DNA of 64,000 nt from Strigamia acuminata (lineage: Eukaryota; Arthropoda; Chilopoda; Geophilomorpha; Linotaeniidae): assembly GCA_949358305.1 (NCBI GenBank), contig OX442315.1, forward strand, positions 930,001 through 994,000, read 5' to 3'. Below are positions 63,753 to 64,000 of this stretch, in pieces (the first letter of the stretch is position 1; every line of letters begins with the position of its first letter). The notes beneath the pieces were generated by a model. It was not told the DNA's origin, ran no database searches, and saw only the letters and a program-made list of their open reading frames with translations. Both the position numbers and the translations under genes were made by a program.

Positions 63753-64000
63753 AAACTATAGACCATGTGTGTGCGCAAGAATGGAGCCAGTAATTCGTTT
63801 TCCAATGTCACCATACCAGCACAGTGGTGGCTGACATCTTTATTTCATAAAAGCATGAGTGACAGTGCCTGATTCGAGGCTATTTGCCCTCAATCATCGA
63901 TTACACGTTAAAAGTAGAACAAATCAATGGGAATTGATTTGTCCTTTACAATAAATCAAGAACCTGGCATTAACAATAGATAATGCATTCAAAATAAACA
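63753..64000 (+). other. Element D 3' region, continuing beyond the window
   Basis: Non-coding A+T-rich sequence. No polypurine tract or LTR start is recognised before the window ends. An inverted pair with ACAAATCAATgggAATTGATTTGT lies near 63920. Confidence 0.5.

Larger units (their letters stand above)
54707..64000 (+). mobile_element. Ty3-type retrotransposon D with a third ORF (3' end outside)
   Basis: The order is a 5' region with a likely primer site, gag, protease, RT/RNase H, integrase and a third ORF. Its 3' LTR is not reached. The 5' LTR is probably the stretch before 55171, but its start cannot be set because it joins the truncated C1 LTR. Breaks: an in-frame TGA in gag (55625-55627), a one-base frameshift in RT near 58757-58765, and a TGA at 60432-60434 before integrase. 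Pol is distant from C1. Confidence 0.88.

Overview
The window is a dense nest of LTR retrotransposons in an A+T-rich animal genome. I see no intact host gene, tRNA, rRNA or CRISPR array. Four things point to a metazoan, most likely an arthropod: a BEL/Pao element, a copia element and several Ty3/gypsy lineages side by side; primer-binding sites that match animal tRNA 3' ends (Gln, His, initiator Met, probably Arg); a CTCF-like motif in many LTRs; and TATA plus AATAAA signals in the LTRs. The species cannot be fixed from the sequence.

Layout. 1-3444: 3' end of a Ty3/gypsy element (G1; RNase H end, integrase, LTR). G1 sits in a reverse-strand element of family C (Cm, 3445-8893; first gag codons, a 3.5 kb repeat-rich leader and a 1.9 kb LTR). 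Cm in turn interrupts the integrase of a second gypsy element (G2, 8894-11726). 11727-26602: a reverse-strand BEL/Pao element with decayed gag-pol. It is split by a young, complete copia element (13325-20627; 555-bp LTRs, 5-bp target duplication GGACC) and carries a 451-bp G+C-rich terminal-inverted-repeat element (12662-13112; 6-bp duplication GAGGCT). 27070-35696: a Ty3-type element B with two 1740-bp LTRs whose pol has lost everything after the start of reverse transcriptase; it sits beside a possible host gene fragment. 35697-36979: tandem repeats and a long imperfect palindrome. 36980-40655: 5' LTR and leader of a second family-B copy (B2). 40656-54706: element C1, inserted after the B2 leader, with gag, pol and a third ORF between a full 1773-bp 5' LTR and a truncated 3' LTR. 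54707-64000: element D, another Ty3-type element with gag, pol and its own third ORF, running off the window.

How the genes work together. In each element gag makes the particle, and pol supplies protease, reverse transcriptase/RNase H and integrase. B and C1 link gag to pol by an apparent -1 frameshift site (A AAA AAC just before the gag stop, then a GGGGG/CCCCC-type hairpin). D uses G GGA AAC with a 10-bp hairpin. Most copies carry stops or frameshifts; the copia copy has one amber codon.

Most unusual features: (1) C1 and D, although distant in pol, each carry a third ORF downstream of integrase encoding a non-envelope-like protein with paired CxxC motifs, preceded by intron-like splice signals; (2) family C repeats its tRNA-Gln primer-binding site two or three times in the leader; (3) LTRs of several families share the CTCF-like motif AGATGGCGC near their 5' ends; (4) the B2 leader repeats a hairpin whose stem changes look compensatory.
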